This document shows, in pieces, positions 21,220 through 30,077 of a DNA stretch of 64,000 nucleotides (position 1 is its first letter; every line of letters begins with the position of its first letter). Location: the NCBI RefSeq assembly GCF_024496245.1, contig NZ_CP101740.1, positions 1,797,501 to 1,861,500 on the forward strand. The letters are read 5' to 3'. The stretch is from Sphingomonas qomolangmaensis (GTDB lineage: Bacteria > Pseudomonadota > Alphaproteobacteria > Sphingomonadales > Sphingomonadaceae). The position numbers were made by a program, and so were the translations under genes. A model generated the notes under the pieces. It saw only the letters and a program-made list of their open reading frames with translations. It was not told where the DNA came from and searched no databases.

Positions 21220-22003
21220 AATTGCCTTTAAACACCGGCTTGCGCTTCTGCAAAAAAGCCATCCCCCCCTCGATCGCATCCTGCGTCCCGCGCGCCGCGC
21301 GCTGGTTCTCGGCCTCGCGGACCATCGCGCCGGCATAATCGCTCTCGAGCGCCGCCTGCATCCCCCGCCGCATCAGCCCCAGTGCGCGCGTCGGCCCCGC
21401 CGCCAGCCGCTCGGCGAGCGCAAACGCCTCGGCATCGAGCGCGTCGTCGGCCACGACGCGGTGGATCATTCCCCAATCGTGCGCCTTGGCCGCCGCCACC
21501 CGCTCGCCCAACAGCATCATCTCGGTCGCGCGCGCGCGCCCGATCAGCCGAGGCAGCATCCACGACGCGCCGCCATCGGGCACCAGCCCGATATTGACGA
21601 ATGCCTGGAGGAAATAGGCGGTCTCGCTCGCGACACAGAAATCAGCGGCCAGCGCCAGGCTGCACCCGATCCCCGCCGCCGGCCCGCGCACCGCGCTCAC
21701 CACCGGCACATCGAGCGCGGCGATCGCCAGCAATGCTGGATTATAATGCTCGGTCAGTGCTTCGAAGGTCGCCGCGCCGGGGTCCGCCGCGCCCAGTGCG
21801 CCGCCGCCGACATCGGCCCCCGAACAGAACCCCCGCCCCGCGCCCGCGATCAACACTGCGCGCGCGCCGTCCAGATCGCCCAGCGCGGCGCGCAGTTCGT
21901 CGAACATAGCGGGCGGGGCTGCGTTCAGCCGGTCGGGTCGGTTGAGCCTGACGACTAGCACGTCGCCGCGCCGCTCGGTGAGGATGTGTTCGTAGTGGGG
22001 CAA
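21218..22003 (-). CDS. Enoyl-CoA hydratase/isomerase family protein, PaaG-like
   Basis: A crotonase-fold protein of about 261 residues. The oxyanion-hole stretches [12 protein letters not shown] (about 56-67) and [17 protein letters not shown] (106-122) are present. The active-site stretch [14 protein letters not shown] has Asp143, as in PaaG-type isomerases, and lacks the glutamate used by ordinary hydratases. I place the start at TTG 22003 after the ribosome-binding-like AGAAGGGA, since homologues begin close to the HYEHILTE segment and a longer reading would translate the upstream repeat. The role in propionyl-CoA use is unclear; it may serve a pathway that feeds into it. Confidence 0.8.
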   Translation of the reverse strand: MPHYEHILTERRGDVLVVRLNRPDRLNAAPPAMFDELRAALGDLDGARAVLIAGAGRGFCSGADVGGGALGAADPGAATFEALTEHYNPALLAIAALDVPVVSAVRGPAAGIGCSLALAADFCVASETAYFLQAFVNIGLVPDGGASWMLPRLIGRARATEMMLLGERVAAAKAHDWGMIHRVVADDALDAEAFALAERLAAGPTRALGLMRRGMQAALESDYAGAMVREAENQRAARGTQDAIEGGMAFLQKRKPVFKGN

Positions 22004-22011
22004 GCTCGATC

Positions 22012-22212
22012 CCTTCTCCCCTCTCCCGCTGGCGGGAGAGGGTTGCGAAGACTTGGGTCGCATTCTTCATGCGGCCCTAGTCGGAGCTGGGTGAGGGTGG
22101 AGCGGTCGCACTTGCGACCGCGCGGCGCCAAGCGCCGCACCACCCTCATCCAACCTGCGCTAGCCAGCAAGCTGGCAAGCTTCGGTATCCTTCTCCCGCA
22201 AGCGGGAGAAGG
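22012..22212. repeat. Composite palindromic repeat with nested hairpins (family A-related)
   Basis: A 201-base element with outer ends CCTTCTCCC and GGGAGAAGG. Inside are four more hairpins: CTCTCCCGC/GCGGGAGAG (22021-22040), GCGGTCGC/GCGACCGC (near 22102), GCGGCGC/GCGCCGC (near 22122) and GCCAGC/GCTGGC (near 22163). It fills the whole gap between the epimerase stop and the hydratase start and no gene is seen in it. Confidence 0.75.
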
Positions 22213-22213
22213 T

Positions 22214-22636
22214 TCAGTGCTGCGGCGCTTCCATCAATTCGGTCAGCACCCCGCCGGTATCCTTGGGATGCAGGAACAGGACCAGCGTCCCGTGCGCGCC
22301 TATCCGCGGCTCGCCGAGCACCCGCACCCCGCGCCCCTCGAACCACGTCTTGGCGATCAGGATATCCTCGACCTCATAACACAGATGATGCTGTCCGCCG
22401 CCCGGATGCTTGGCGAGGAAGCCGTGGATCGGCGAGCCTTCGCCCAGCGGCTCGATCAACTCGATCTGGGTATTGGGCGTATCGACGAAGCACACCTTCA
22501 CCCCTTGCGCGGGCAGATCGAACGGCTCGCCGATCGCGGTCGCACTCATGGTGTCGCGGTAGAAGGCGATGCTGTCGGTGATCAAAGGTGTCGCGACGCC
22601 AACGTGGTTGAGACGGCCGAGCTTCACTTCTCCCAT
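22214..22636 (-). CDS. mce: Methylmalonyl-CoA epimerase
   Basis: A 140-residue glyoxalase-fold protein that interconverts the S and R forms of methylmalonyl-CoA between the carboxylase and the mutase. Likely metal ligands are His11 in GRLNHVGVAT, a His in GQHHLCYEV (83/84) and Glu133 in VLTELMEA. The ATG at 22636 lies inside a family A repeat; a GTG at 22627 would give the more usual opening VKLGRLNH, so the true start is uncertain by three codons. The gene lies between pccB and the hydratase gene on the same strand. Confidence 0.9.
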   Translation of the reverse strand: MGEVKLGRLNHVGVATPLITDSIAFYRDTMSATAIGEPFDLPAQGVKVCFVDTPNTQIELIEPLGEGSPIHGFLAKHPGGGQHHLCYEVEDILIAKTWFEGRGVRVLGEPRIGAHGTLVLFLHPKDTGGVLTELMEAPQH

Positions 22637-22739
22637 CCCGCTTGCAGGAGGGGTCGGGGGAGGGACTGTCCGCAACAGCGGGAAACAGCTTCGAGTAACA
22701 CGCCCTCCCCTAACCCCTCCCGCAAGCGGGAGGGGGATT
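22627..22739. repeat. Palindromic repeat, family A, between pccB and mce
   Basis: Left end CTTCTCCCATCCCGCTTGCA, right end CGCAAGCGGGAGGGGGATT; ends pair imperfectly. The right end touches the pccB stop codon (TGA at 22739-22741) and the left end contains the possible mce start codons. The element therefore bridges two genes with no spare sequence. Confidence 0.8.
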
Positions 22740-24265
22740 CACAACGGAATATTGTCATGCTTCTTCCAAGGGTTCTCGAGCTGCTTGCCGCGCAGCTTGC
22801 GTAGCCCCAGCGCCACCCTACGCCGCGTCGAATGCGGCTGGATCACCTCGTCGATAAAGCCCTTGCTCGCCGCCACGAAGGGGTTGGCGAAGCGCGCCTC
22901 ATATTCCGCCGTCCGCTCGGCGATCTCCTCGGGCGTTTTGCCCCGGAAGATGATCTCGACCGCGCCCTTGGCCCCCATCACCGCGATTTCGGCGGTCGGC
23001 CAAGCATAGTTCAGATCGCCGCGCAGATGCTTCGACGCCATCACGTCATAGGCACCGCCATAGGCCTTGCGCGTGATCACCGTGATCTTGGGCACCGTCG
23101 CCTCGGCATAGGCGAACAGCAATTTCGCGCCGTGCTTGATGATCCCCGAATGCTCCTGCCCCACGCCCGGCAGGAAGCCGGGGACGTCGACGAAGGTCAC
23201 GATCGGAATGTCGAACGCATCGCAGAAGCGCACGAACCGCGCCGCCTTCTTCGATGAATTGATGTCGAGGCAGCCCGCCAGCACCATCGGCTGGTTGGCG
23301 ACGATCCCCACCGTGCGCCCCTCGATCCGGCCGAAGCCGATCAGGATGTTGCCCGCATGGCTCGGCTGCAATTCGAAGAACTCGCCCTCGTCGACCGTCT
23401 TGGCGATCAACTCGTGCATGTCATAGGGCATGTTGGCGCTGGGCGGGATCAGCGTGTCGAGGCTGGGCTCGATCCGGTCCCATGGGTCGTCGCTCGAACG
23501 CTCGGGCACCGCGGCGCGGTTCGAGGCGGGAAGGAAATCCACGAAGTCGCGGGCTGCGAGCAGCGCCTCGATGTCATTTTCGAAGGCGACATCTGCGACC
23601 CCCGACTTCGTGGTATGCGTCACCGCTCCACCCAGTTCCTCCTGCGTGACGATCTCGTTTGTAACGGTCTTCACTACATCTGGGCCGGTGACGAACATAT
23701 ACGACGAATCCTTCACCATGAAGATGAAGTCCGTCATAGCTGGAGAATAAACCGCGCCGCCTGCACACGGCCCCATGATGAGGCTGAGCTGCGGGACGAC
23801 GCCGGAAGCCAATACGTTGCGCTGGAAGACTTCGGCATAGCCGCCGAGCGATGCGACACCCTCCTGGATGCGCGCGCCGCCCGAATCGTTGAGCCCGATC
23901 ACCGGCGCGCCGACCTTGAGGGCCATGTCCATGATCTTGCAGATCTTCTGCGCGTGGCGTTCGGACAGTGATCCGCCGAAAACGGTAAAGTCCTGGCTGA
24001 ACACGAAGACCAGACGGCCGTTGATCGTGCCCGATCCGGTGACGACGCCGTCGCCGGGGATGATCTGCTCCTCCATCCCGAAATCGACGCAGTTATGCTC
24101 GACATACATGTCGAGTTCTTCGAACGATCCGTGGTCGAGCAATACATCGAGCCGCTCGCGCGCGGTCAGCTTCCCCTTGGCGTGCTGCGCGTCGATCCGC
24201 TTCTGACCGACGCCTGCCCGCGCGGCTTCGCGCCGCTTTTCCAGTTCGAGCATCGTCGACGACAT
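22739..24265 (-). CDS. pccB: Propionyl-CoA carboxylase, beta (carboxyltransferase) subunit
   Basis: A 508-residue carboxyltransferase. The N-terminal half has [20 protein letters not shown] and [18 protein letters not shown], and the C-terminal half [20 protein letters not shown] and [15 protein letters not shown], all typical of PccB. It moves the carboxyl group from biotin on PccA to propionyl-CoA. ATG 24265 is chosen over one four codons upstream because it gives [12 protein letters not shown], the family's usual start. It is the first gene of the minus-strand cluster and diverges from the ScfR-type regulator gene. Confidence 0.93.
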   Translation of the reverse strand: MSSTMLELEKRREAARAGVGQKRIDAQHAKGKLTARERLDVLLDHGSFEELDMYVEHNCVDFGMEEQIIPGDGVVTGSGTINGRLVFVFSQDFTVFGGSLSERHAQKICKIMDMALKVGAPVIGLNDSGGARIQEGVASLGGYAEVFQRNVLASGVVPQLSLIMGPCAGGAVYSPAMTDFIFMVKDSSYMFVTGPDVVKTVTNEIVTQEELGGAVTHTTKSGVADVAFENDIEALLAARDFVDFLPASNRAAVPERSSDDPWDRIEPSLDTLIPPSANMPYDMHELIAKTVDEGEFFELQPSHAGNILIGFGRIEGRTVGIVANQPMVLAGCLDINSSKKAARFVRFCDAFDIPIVTFVDVPGFLPGVGQEHSGIIKHGAKLLFAYAEATVPKITVITRKAYGGAYDVMASKHLRGDLNYAWPTAEIAVMGAKGAVEIIFRGKTPEEIAERTAEYEARFANPFVAASKGFIDEVIQPHSTRRRVALGLRKLRGKQLENPWKKHDNIPL

Positions 24266-24334
24266 GCAGGCGATCACTCCGTTGCGTTGGCCATCCCCTT
24301 CTCAGCCAAGCGAAAGAAAGGCAAATGCGATGTT

Positions 24335-24362
24335 GCGAAGTTGCGGCGAAACACTTTGCAAA
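24335..24362. promoter_or_regulatory. Candidate PccR/ScfR operator with helically spaced half-sites
   Basis: The perfect palindrome TTTGCAAA is at 24355-24362. Related half-sites GCGAA occur at 24335 and 24346, and GCAAA of the palindrome at 24358, spaced 11 and 12 bases, about one helix turn. PccR of Rhodobacter sphaeroides, an ScfR-family regulator, is reported to bind paired TTTGCAAA boxes upstream of pccB. The sites here lie in the gap between pccB and a regulator of that family. Confidence 0.6.
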
Positions 24363-24408
24363 CTACCAATCACCGCATGACCCACACGTCCCGCGCTCGA
24401 GGGAGGCA

Positions 24409-25812
24409 GTGACCGCCCCCCGCCGCCGCCTGTTCGCCGGATCGAACGTTCGCACGCTTCGCCAACGCCTCGCGCTGTCGCAGGCCGAAACCGCTGCCCG
24501 CCTCGGCATCTCGACCAGCTATCTCTCGCAGATCGAGAACGGCGATCGCCCGCTCACCGAATTGACGCTCGCGGCATTGGGGCGCGCTTTCCCCAATGAC
24601 TGGGCCGAAGTGGGCGAAGATGCCGGCCTGCTCACCGCCGCCATCGCCGCGGCGCGCGACCCCAGCGTTTCGGGAGCTCCGGTCGAAGAGGCCGCCGTCC
24701 ACCGCGCGCTTCGCCAACAACCGCAACTCGCCCGCCGGCTCGTCGCGCTGCACGACGCCTATCTGCGGGTGCAGCAACAGGTTCGCGCACTCGACGACCG
24801 ATTCGACAGCGGCGGCGAAACCTCCGGCCGCCAGCCCTGGGAAGAGGTCCGCGACTGGTTCCACCATGCCAATAATTACATCGATCCGATCGACCGCGCC
24901 GCCGAGGCGCTCGCTGCCGCGCTGCCCGCGGGGGCGGACCCCGTCCGCGCGATGATCGACCGGCTGCAGCTGCGCCACCGCGTGACGATCGAACCCGGCA
25001 CCGGCGAGCAGACCGCGCCGCTGCGCGCCTTCGACCCCGTCCGCCGTACGCTGCGGATCGATCGCAACCTGCCCCCCGAAAGCACCCATTTCCAGCTCGC
25101 GCACCAGCTCGTTCGGCTCGAGTTCGCCAACGAAATCGACGTCACCGTGGCGCGATCGGGGCTGGTCGACGCCGCCAGCGCCTTGCTTTCGGTGGGGCTC
25201 GCCAATTACGCCGCGGGCGCGCTGCTGATGCCCTACACCGCCTATCGCGACGCCGCGCGCGAGCTTCGCCACGATGTCGACGGCCTGCGCCAGCGCTTCG
25301 GGGTCAGCTTCGAACAGGCTTGCCACCGCCTCTCGACGCTCCAGCGCCCCGGCGCGGCAGGAATCCCGGTCTTTTTCTGCCGCGTCGACATGGCGGGCAA
25401 CATCACTAAGCGACATTCGGCCACCCCGCTGCAATTCGCGCAATATGGCGGCGCCTGCCCGCTTTGGCTGGTCCATGAAGCCGTCGCGATCCCCGATCGT
25501 ATCCTCGTCCAGCTCGCCGAAACCCCCGATGGCGTTCGCTATGTCACCATGGCCAAGGGGTTGGTGAAGGCATCGGGCAGCTTCACCCGCACCCCGCGCC
25601 GCTATGCGGTGACCTTGGGATGCGAGGCGCAGCACGCCGCCGAGTTCGTCTATGCCGATGAATTGCGCGCCGACGGCCCCGCCACGCCGATCGGCAGCTC
25701 GTGCCGCATCTGCCCGCGCATCGCCTGCGACCAGCGCGCCTTCCCCCCCGCGGCCTCGATCATCGAGATCGACCCCAATGTCCGCCAGGTCGTCCCCTAT
25801 CGCTTTCGCTGA
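24409..25812 (+). CDS. Short-chain fatty acyl-CoA-type transcriptional regulator (PccR/ScfR family)
   Basis: A 467-residue regulator with an XRE-type helix-turn-helix at about 14-50 (LRQRLALSQAETAARLGIS ... QIENG), a middle region with the IrrE-like HFQLAHQLVRLEF stretch, and a C-terminal DUF2083 domain ending in the cysteine-rich SSCRICPRIACDQRAFPP. This architecture is that of RamB/PccR/ScfR proteins, which sense short-chain acyl-CoA and control propionate or acetate genes. The start is GTG at 24409, close behind a GGGAGG site; no ATG in frame is better placed. It diverges from pccB and very likely activates it. Confidence 0.85.
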   Translation: MTAPRRRLFAGSNVRTLRQRLALSQAETAARLGISTSYLSQIENGDRPLTELTLAALGRAFPNDWAEVGEDAGLLTAAIAAARDPSVSGAPVEEAAVHRALRQQPQLARRLVALHDAYLRVQQQVRALDDRFDSGGETSGRQPWEEVRDWFHHANNYIDPIDRAAEALAAALPAGADPVRAMIDRLQLRHRVTIEPGTGEQTAPLRAFDPVRRTLRIDRNLPPESTHFQLAHQLVRLEFANEIDVTVARSGLVDAASALLSVGLANYAAGALLMPYTAYRDAARELRHDVDGLRQRFGVSFEQACHRLSTLQRPGAAGIPVFFCRVDMAGNITKRHSATPLQFAQYGGACPLWLVHEAVAIPDRILVQLAETPDGVRYVTMAKGLVKASGSFTRTPRRYAVTLGCEAQHAAEFVYADELRADGPATPIGSSCRICPRIACDQRAFPPAASIIEIDPNVRQVVPYRFR

Positions 25813-25859
25813 CCATCGATGGCATACCCGTAACCCGAAACAGCCCCCGGGAGGATGCC

Positions 25860-26636
25860 ATGGCGACCGCCGCGATCCAGACGCCGACAGCGCAGACGAC
25901 GAAGATGAGCGAAGCCGAATGGGAGGCGCGCCAGCAGCTCGCCGCCTGCTACCGCGTGTTCGACATGCTCGGCTGGTCCGAGATGATCTACAACCACATC
26001 ACGCTGAAGGTGCCCGGCGAAGAAGGCGCGTTCCTGATCAACCCCTTCGGCCTGCATTTCAGCGAAGTGAAGGCGTCGAACCTCGTCAAGATCGACCTCG
26101 ACGGCAACAAGCTCGACGGATCGCCCTACCCCGTCAACCTGGCGGGCTTCACCCAGCATGCGGTGTTCCACCGCAACCTGCCCGACGCACATTGCATCAT
26201 GCACACCCACACCACCGCGGGCATGGCGGTCAGTTCGGTCGAGGGCGGACTACGCCCCGCCAACTTCTACGCCTGCAATTTCGTCGGGCAGATCGCATAC
26301 CATGATTTCGAAGGCGTCACGGTGCGCAGCGAAGAGGGCGCGCGGCTGGTCGCCAATCTGGGCGACAAGCGGGTGATGTTCCTCAAGAACCACGGCATCC
26401 TGGTGATGGGTCGCACGCTGCCCGAAGCCTTCATCAAACATTGGTCGCTCCAGCGCGCTTGCGAAATCCAGATCGCGACCGCCAGCATGGGCACCGCGCT
26501 CGAAGTATCGCCCGAAGTCGTCGCGACGCACCAGCGCGACCTGTTCAAGGTGCAGCCCCCCGGCGGTCCGGGCGCCGCCGACTTCGCCGCAATGGTGCGG
26601 CTGGTCGATCGACACGACAAAAGCTGGCGCGAATAG
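25860..26636 (+). CDS. Class II aldolase/adducin family protein
   Basis: A 258-residue protein with the metal-binding HTHTT motif (His115, His117) and the later KNHGILVMG. The usual catalytic glutamate position is occupied differently (NLAGFTQHAVFH), as in the adducin-like subgroup of unknown reaction. GGGAGG at 25848-25853 is a good ribosome binding site for ATG 25860. It follows the PccR-type gene by 47 bases on the same strand. Members of this group act on sugar phosphates or similar; no substrate can be assigned here. Confidence 0.75.
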   Translation: MATAAIQTPTAQTTKMSEAEWEARQQLAACYRVFDMLGWSEMIYNHITLKVPGEEGAFLINPFGLHFSEVKASNLVKIDLDGNKLDGSPYPVNLAGFTQHAVFHRNLPDAHCIMHTHTTAGMAVSSVEGGLRPANFYACNFVGQIAYHDFEGVTVRSEEGARLVANLGDKRVMFLKNHGILVMGRTLPEAFIKHWSLQRACEIQIATASMGTALEVSPEVVATHQRDLFKVQPPGGPGAADFAAMVRLVDRHDKSWRE

Positions 26637-26683
26637 CCGTTAGCGGGTTGCAGCCGGCTGCCAGGAGCAGAGGAGGGCCAGCG

Positions 26684-27085
26684 TCAGTCGCCGCTGACCC
26701 GCCCTTCTTCGTCCTTGATCCCCGCCTTGGTCCGGCGATTTCTCACCGACTGGATGATGTCCTCGATCTCGAAGATCAGCTTGATGCCCTCGCTCGTCTT
26801 GCCATTGTCCTCGGCAGGATCGTCGAGAAACAGCGCCTTGGCACGCGCCGCAAGGTCGAGCGCCGCCGCGTGCCCCTCGTCGCCAAGCTTGCCGCGAACG
26901 ATATCCAGCGCTCTGCGCAGTATTTCAAACTCGGTGTCGATGTTTCGCTCGGGAAACATCGGATCGACAAACGTCGGTGCGCCGCCCGCCAGCGAGGCCA
27001 GCATATCGTAGATCTCGCTCAACGACGCCGGAATATAACAATAGGGGTCGGGGTTAGTATAGGAGCTTCTGAAAATCTCGCTCAT
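26684..27085 (-). CDS. Uncharacterised 133-residue protein, possible immunity partner
   Basis: I do not recognise this protein. It is acidic, soluble and largely helical by composition (EFEILRRALDIVRGKL, SEGIKLIFEIEDIIQSV), without signal peptide or membrane segment. Its ATG at 27085 overlaps the stop of the 377-residue gene upstream (ATGA), so the two proteins are made together. A small acidic partner directly after a larger basic protein is the usual layout of immunity after toxin, but this is inference from organisation only. The sequence is more AT-rich than its neighbours. Confidence 0.6.
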   Translation of the reverse strand: MSEIFRSSYTNPDPYCYIPASLSEIYDMLASLAGGAPTFVDPMFPERNIDTEFEILRRALDIVRGKLGDEGHAAALDLAARAKALFLDDPAEDNGKTSEGIKLIFEIEDIIQSVRNRRTKAGIKDEEGRVSGD

Positions 27086-28215
27086 CTTTTCGCCTCCGGT
27101 CGGGTAATAATGTAGCTATTGTCCGGCCCAAGCTGCCTTGGGCGTACGATGATGACCTGCGTCGGCTGGAAGTCGGTAGCGAAGAAGCCGCGGACTTGAC
27201 CTGTTTGGATTGTTTTGCGCGTCAGCGTCACGTCATAGGCCACCGCCCCTACTCGGGCGTCCGGTCGCCTGAAGGTTGCGTCAGATCCCGAGCTGTCGTT
27301 TTCACGCCTGTTCACTCTAATCGGCCCTGCCCCACCCGAATCGATACCGGCTTGCGCATATCGCCTACGAAGGTCCTTTCGGACTTCACGATCGATATAG
27401 TTGCCGAGCGCCTCCTGCGATGACAATCGGATCGGTAGCAACCTGGCATTCAATAGTTTAACACCGCGAGCATAGGCCAGATCAGCGCGTTGTTGCATGA
27501 AGCGCAGCGTCTCCACCTGCATCGGGCGAAGCTCTCCCTTCGTGCGAACGAAAGCCGCCGCGCGATCGAAACGCAGCCCATCGACTTGATTGACCTGCCC
27601 TTGCAGCGTTTGGGGGACACCCAGCGACTGGAAGCGGTAGTTCGGGTCGATCGCCCCGATCTGCTCGATCAACACGCGGGTGCGGGCCTGGGTCAGTGCG
27701 GCGGTTGTGGCCCGGGCAGGACCGGTAAGGTCGAAGATATGATCCGCGACCGAGAGCATTGCCCCGCCGGGCGCATTGCGCAACCCTGGGAACGTTTGCT
27801 CTAACAACATCGGATCCTCGAACGCTCGACTATTGCTGCCGCGTCCCGCGCGAGGAGGCCGCGACGATATTTGCTGGAGGTCAGGATCGGTGTCGCCCGG
27901 TCGATACACCGCGTCGGAAACGACGATTGGTTGTAGGCTAGTCGTCTGCGGCTTGCGCGGTGGGTCAATTGGCAATTCGGGCGACCGCGCCGCACCTGCA
28001 TTGTCCGCTGCAAACGCTCGCGATCGACGATGCGAGATGATGACGCGGCTCAACGAGCGCGGCCCCCCAGGAGCAAAGGTGAACTGCCCGTTACGCGGGT
28101 CGTGATAGGGATTGAACTTCAGTTCGATCCCATCAGTCGGAAAGGCTGGTAGCCGACCGGTTCGGAGCCATACCGAAATTGTTCGCCGCTGGTCTGGACC
28201 ATTGATATCGATCAT
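27082..28215 (-). CDS. Uncharacterised 377-residue protein, possible toxin
   Basis: No family recognised with confidence. The N-terminus has ELKFNPYHDPRNGQFTF (about 31-47), a short motif that reminds me of segments in phage-related and effector proteins. A Pro/Ser/Arg-rich middle (about 75-130) separates it from a basic C-terminal half that ends in GQVRGFFATDFQPTQVIIV and SYIITRP, which looks like a compact folded domain. There is no signal peptide. The gene is co-translated with the acidic 133-residue protein, lies beside tRNA-Arg, and has lower GC than flanking genes, all consistent with acquired DNA. A toxin role is a hypothesis. Confidence 0.6.
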   Translation of the reverse strand: MIDINGPDQRRTISVWLRTGRLPAFPTDGIELKFNPYHDPRNGQFTFAPGGPRSLSRVIISHRRSRAFAADNAGAARSPELPIDPPRKPQTTSLQPIVVSDAVYRPGDTDPDLQQISSRPPRAGRGSNSRAFEDPMLLEQTFPGLRNAPGGAMLSVADHIFDLTGPARATTAALTQARTRVLIEQIGAIDPNYRFQSLGVPQTLQGQVNQVDGLRFDRAAAFVRTKGELRPMQVETLRFMQQRADLAYARGVKLLNARLLPIRLSSQEALGNYIDREVRKDLRRRYAQAGIDSGGAGPIRVNRRENDSSGSDATFRRPDARVGAVAYDVTLTRKTIQTGQVRGFFATDFQPTQVIIVRPRQLGPDNSYIITRPEAKR

Positions 28216-28347
28216 GTCGCCTCGCTCCCGCTGGGCGAGAACATTTGAGCAACATTCTCCAACTAGTCAAGGCCACATCACGCGTTAGAGGAGCCGTGCA
28301 ACGAAGGCTTTTCGGCAACGATCAGCTACCGCAGGCTGAAACATTTC

Positions 28348-28424
28348 TGGTGCACCCGACTGGATTCGAACCAGTGGCCTGTCGCTTAGGAGGCGACCGC
28401 TCTATCCTGCTGAGCTACGGGTGC
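28348..28424 (-). tRNA. tRNA-Arg (anticodon CCT)
   Basis: On the minus strand the sequence folds into a full cloverleaf: acceptor stem GCACCCG/CGGGTGC, anticodon stem GTCGC/GCGAC with loop CTCCTAA (anticodon CCT), T-arm with GGTTCGAATCC, discriminator A and an encoded CCA end. Length 77 including CCA. The 3' end points towards the AT-rich gene pair at 26.7-28.2 kb. I saw no duplicated 3' end in the following 1.8 kb. Confidence 0.97.
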
Positions 28425-28500
28425 GTCGCACGGCGTTTAGTCGCACCGTCGGCGACCGACAATCCCGAACCCCTCCACGCCCCGCGACCAGCCGCGCGAT

Positions 28501-28956
28501 TCAATTCTGCGCGCTGGGGGGTACCACGGGGAACGGCAGCGGGGCGATCGCGACGCCTTCGTCGACCAAAGCGCGCGCCTCGGCGAGCGTTGCCTGGCCG
28601 TGGATCGGCGCGACCTTCTCTTCGCCCAGATGCATCGCGCGCGCGCGATCGGGAAAGGACCGGCCGACCCAGGCCGATTGCTCGAGCATTTTTGCCTGCG
28701 CCGCAGCGACCGTAGCGATTGCCGCCTTGATCGCTTCCGGGGTCGGCGCATCGCCGGCGGGTTTGGGCGGCGGCGCCACGGCGCGATTACCCTTGGCGCC
28801 GATATTGGGCGCCATCAGCGCCTTCTGGATGTCGGTATCGCCGCAGATCGGGCAGGCGATCAACCCCCGCTCGCGCTGGTCGGCATAGGCGGCCGAGCTG
28901 CCGAACCATGCCTCGAACACATGGGCCGCCGGGCAGCGAAGGTCAAAGACGATCAT
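28501..28956 (-). CDS. DUF1178 family protein
   Basis: A 151-residue protein beginning MIVFDLRCPAAHVFEAWF, with a zinc-ribbon-like pair of cysteines near the start (Cys8) and in ACPICGDTD (about 35-42). DUF1178 proteins are common in alphaproteobacteria and have no known function. A linker rich in Pro/Ala (about 58-75) is followed by a conserved helical C-terminal part. The start overlaps the stop of the amidase gene (ATGA at 28953-28956), so both belong to the grxC-amidase-DUF1178 unit. Confidence 0.85.
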   Translation of the reverse strand: MIVFDLRCPAAHVFEAWFGSSAAYADQRERGLIACPICGDTDIQKALMAPNIGAKGNRAVAPPPKPAGDAPTPEAIKAAIATVAAAQAKMLEQSAWVGRSFPDRARAMHLGEEKVAPIHGQATLAEARALVDEGVAIAPLPFPVVPPSAQN

Positions 28957-29777
28957 GGCGCCAGCGTCACCTTCGGGATCGGCCGGCGATGGCGCAGCGC
29001 TGCGACCTCGGCGCGGACGACGGCGACCCGTGCCGGATCGATCTCGGCAAACCCCAGCCCCGGCGCGTCGCCCATGTCGAGCAGCACTTCGCCCCAGGGG
29101 TCGATCACCAGCGAATGGCCATAGGTCGCGCGGCCATCGGCATGCTCGCCGCATTGCGCTGCCGCGACGACGAACGCCCCCGCCTCGATCGCGCGCGCGC
29201 GCAGCAACACGTGCCAATGCGCCGCGCCGGTCGGCCGCGTGAAAGCTGCGGGCACCGAGAACAAGGTCGCGCCGGCGTCGCTGAGCGCGCGATAGAGATC
29301 GGGGAAGCGCAGGTCGTAGCAGATCGTGGGGCCCAGCCGCCCCGCAGGGGTGTCGACCAGCACCGCCGCCTCGCCCGCGGCGTAGGCCGCCGATTCGCGC
29401 CAGCGCTCGCCGCTCGGCAGATCAACGTCGAACAAATGCAGCTTGTCGTAGCGCGCGCGGATGACCCCCTCGGGATCGATCACGAAGCCGCGATTGGCGT
29501 AGCGTCCGTCGTCGCGCAGGATCGCGAGCGATCCCAGATGCACCCATATCGCGTTCGCGCGCGCTGCCTCGCGCACCGCCACCAGCACGCCATCCTCGCG
29601 CTCGGCGACGATGCTCGCCTTCGCGCGCTCGCGGTCGCGATCGAGCAGCCCCGACATTTCGGGGGTGAAGAGCATCGCCGCACCCGCACCGGCGGCGTCG
29701 CGCACCGCCGCCACCAGCGTCGCTGCATTAGCCGCAGGATCGGTCCCCGCGGTCATCTGGAGCAGCGCGACCTTCAC
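28953..29777 (-). CDS. Carbon-nitrogen hydrolase (nitrilase family, Nit-type amidase)
   Basis: A 274-residue cytoplasmic amidase with the complete catalytic set Glu40 (FTPEMSG), Lys112 (YDKLHLFD) and Cys153 (TICYDLRFPDLY). This is the Nit1/Nit2 group, members of which hydrolyse omega-amides such as 2-oxoglutaramate or deaminated glutathione; the substrate here is not fixed by sequence. It starts with GTG at 29777, 10 bases after grxC. Neighbouring glutaredoxin fits a role in repair of glutathione-related metabolites, which is inference. Confidence 0.88.
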   Translation of the reverse strand: MKVALLQMTAGTDPAANAATLVAAVRDAAGAGAAMLFTPEMSGLLDRDRERAKASIVAEREDGVLVAVREAARANAIWVHLGSLAILRDDGRYANRGFVIDPEGVIRARYDKLHLFDVDLPSGERWRESAAYAAGEAAVLVDTPAGRLGPTICYDLRFPDLYRALSDAGATLFSVPAAFTRPTGAAHWHVLLRARAIEAGAFVVAAAQCGEHADGRATYGHSLVIDPWGEVLLDMGDAPGLGFAEIDPARVAVVRAEVAALRHRRPIPKVTLAP

Positions 29778-29787
29778 GCCCGCGCGC

Positions 29788-30045
29788 TCACTTGGCGAGC
29801 AGCGAATCCAGGCCGCCCTCGCGGTCGAGCGCCGCCAGATCGTCCGACCCGCCGATATGCTGCCCTTCGATGAACACCTGCGGCACCGTGGTACGCCCCT
29901 GCGCCCGCTCGATCATCTCGGCGCGGCGTGGGCCGCCCATGGTGATGTCGTGTTCGGTGTAGCTCGCGTCCTTGCCGTCGAGCAACCGCTTGGCGCGCGT
30001 GCAATAGGGGCAGAACGCCTTGGTATAGATTTCGATCGTTGCCAT
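29788..30045 (-). CDS. grxC: Glutaredoxin 3
   Basis: An 85-residue dithiol glutaredoxin with the CPYC redox motif at 12-15 and the glutathione-binding stretches TTVPQVFI and GGSDDL. It reduces disulfides and mixed glutathione disulfides in the cytoplasm. ATG 30045. It leads a short minus-strand unit with the amidase and DUF1178 genes; the comF-like gene ends 32 bases upstream. Confidence 0.95.
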   Translation of the reverse strand: MATIEIYTKAFCPYCTRAKRLLDGKDASYTEHDITMGGPRRAEMIERAQGRTTVPQVFIEGQHIGGSDDLAALDREGGLDSLLAK

Positions 30046-30077
30046 GGCGCTTCAGGTGTGGGGCGCGACTGCGGTTG

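Noticed and set aside
26637..28424. Possible attachment-site duplication of the tRNA-Arg 3' end beyond the AT-rich gene pair.
   Set aside because: I looked for a copy of the TTCGAATCC...CACC end up to 26637 and found none, and there is no integrase gene, so an integrated island is not proven.
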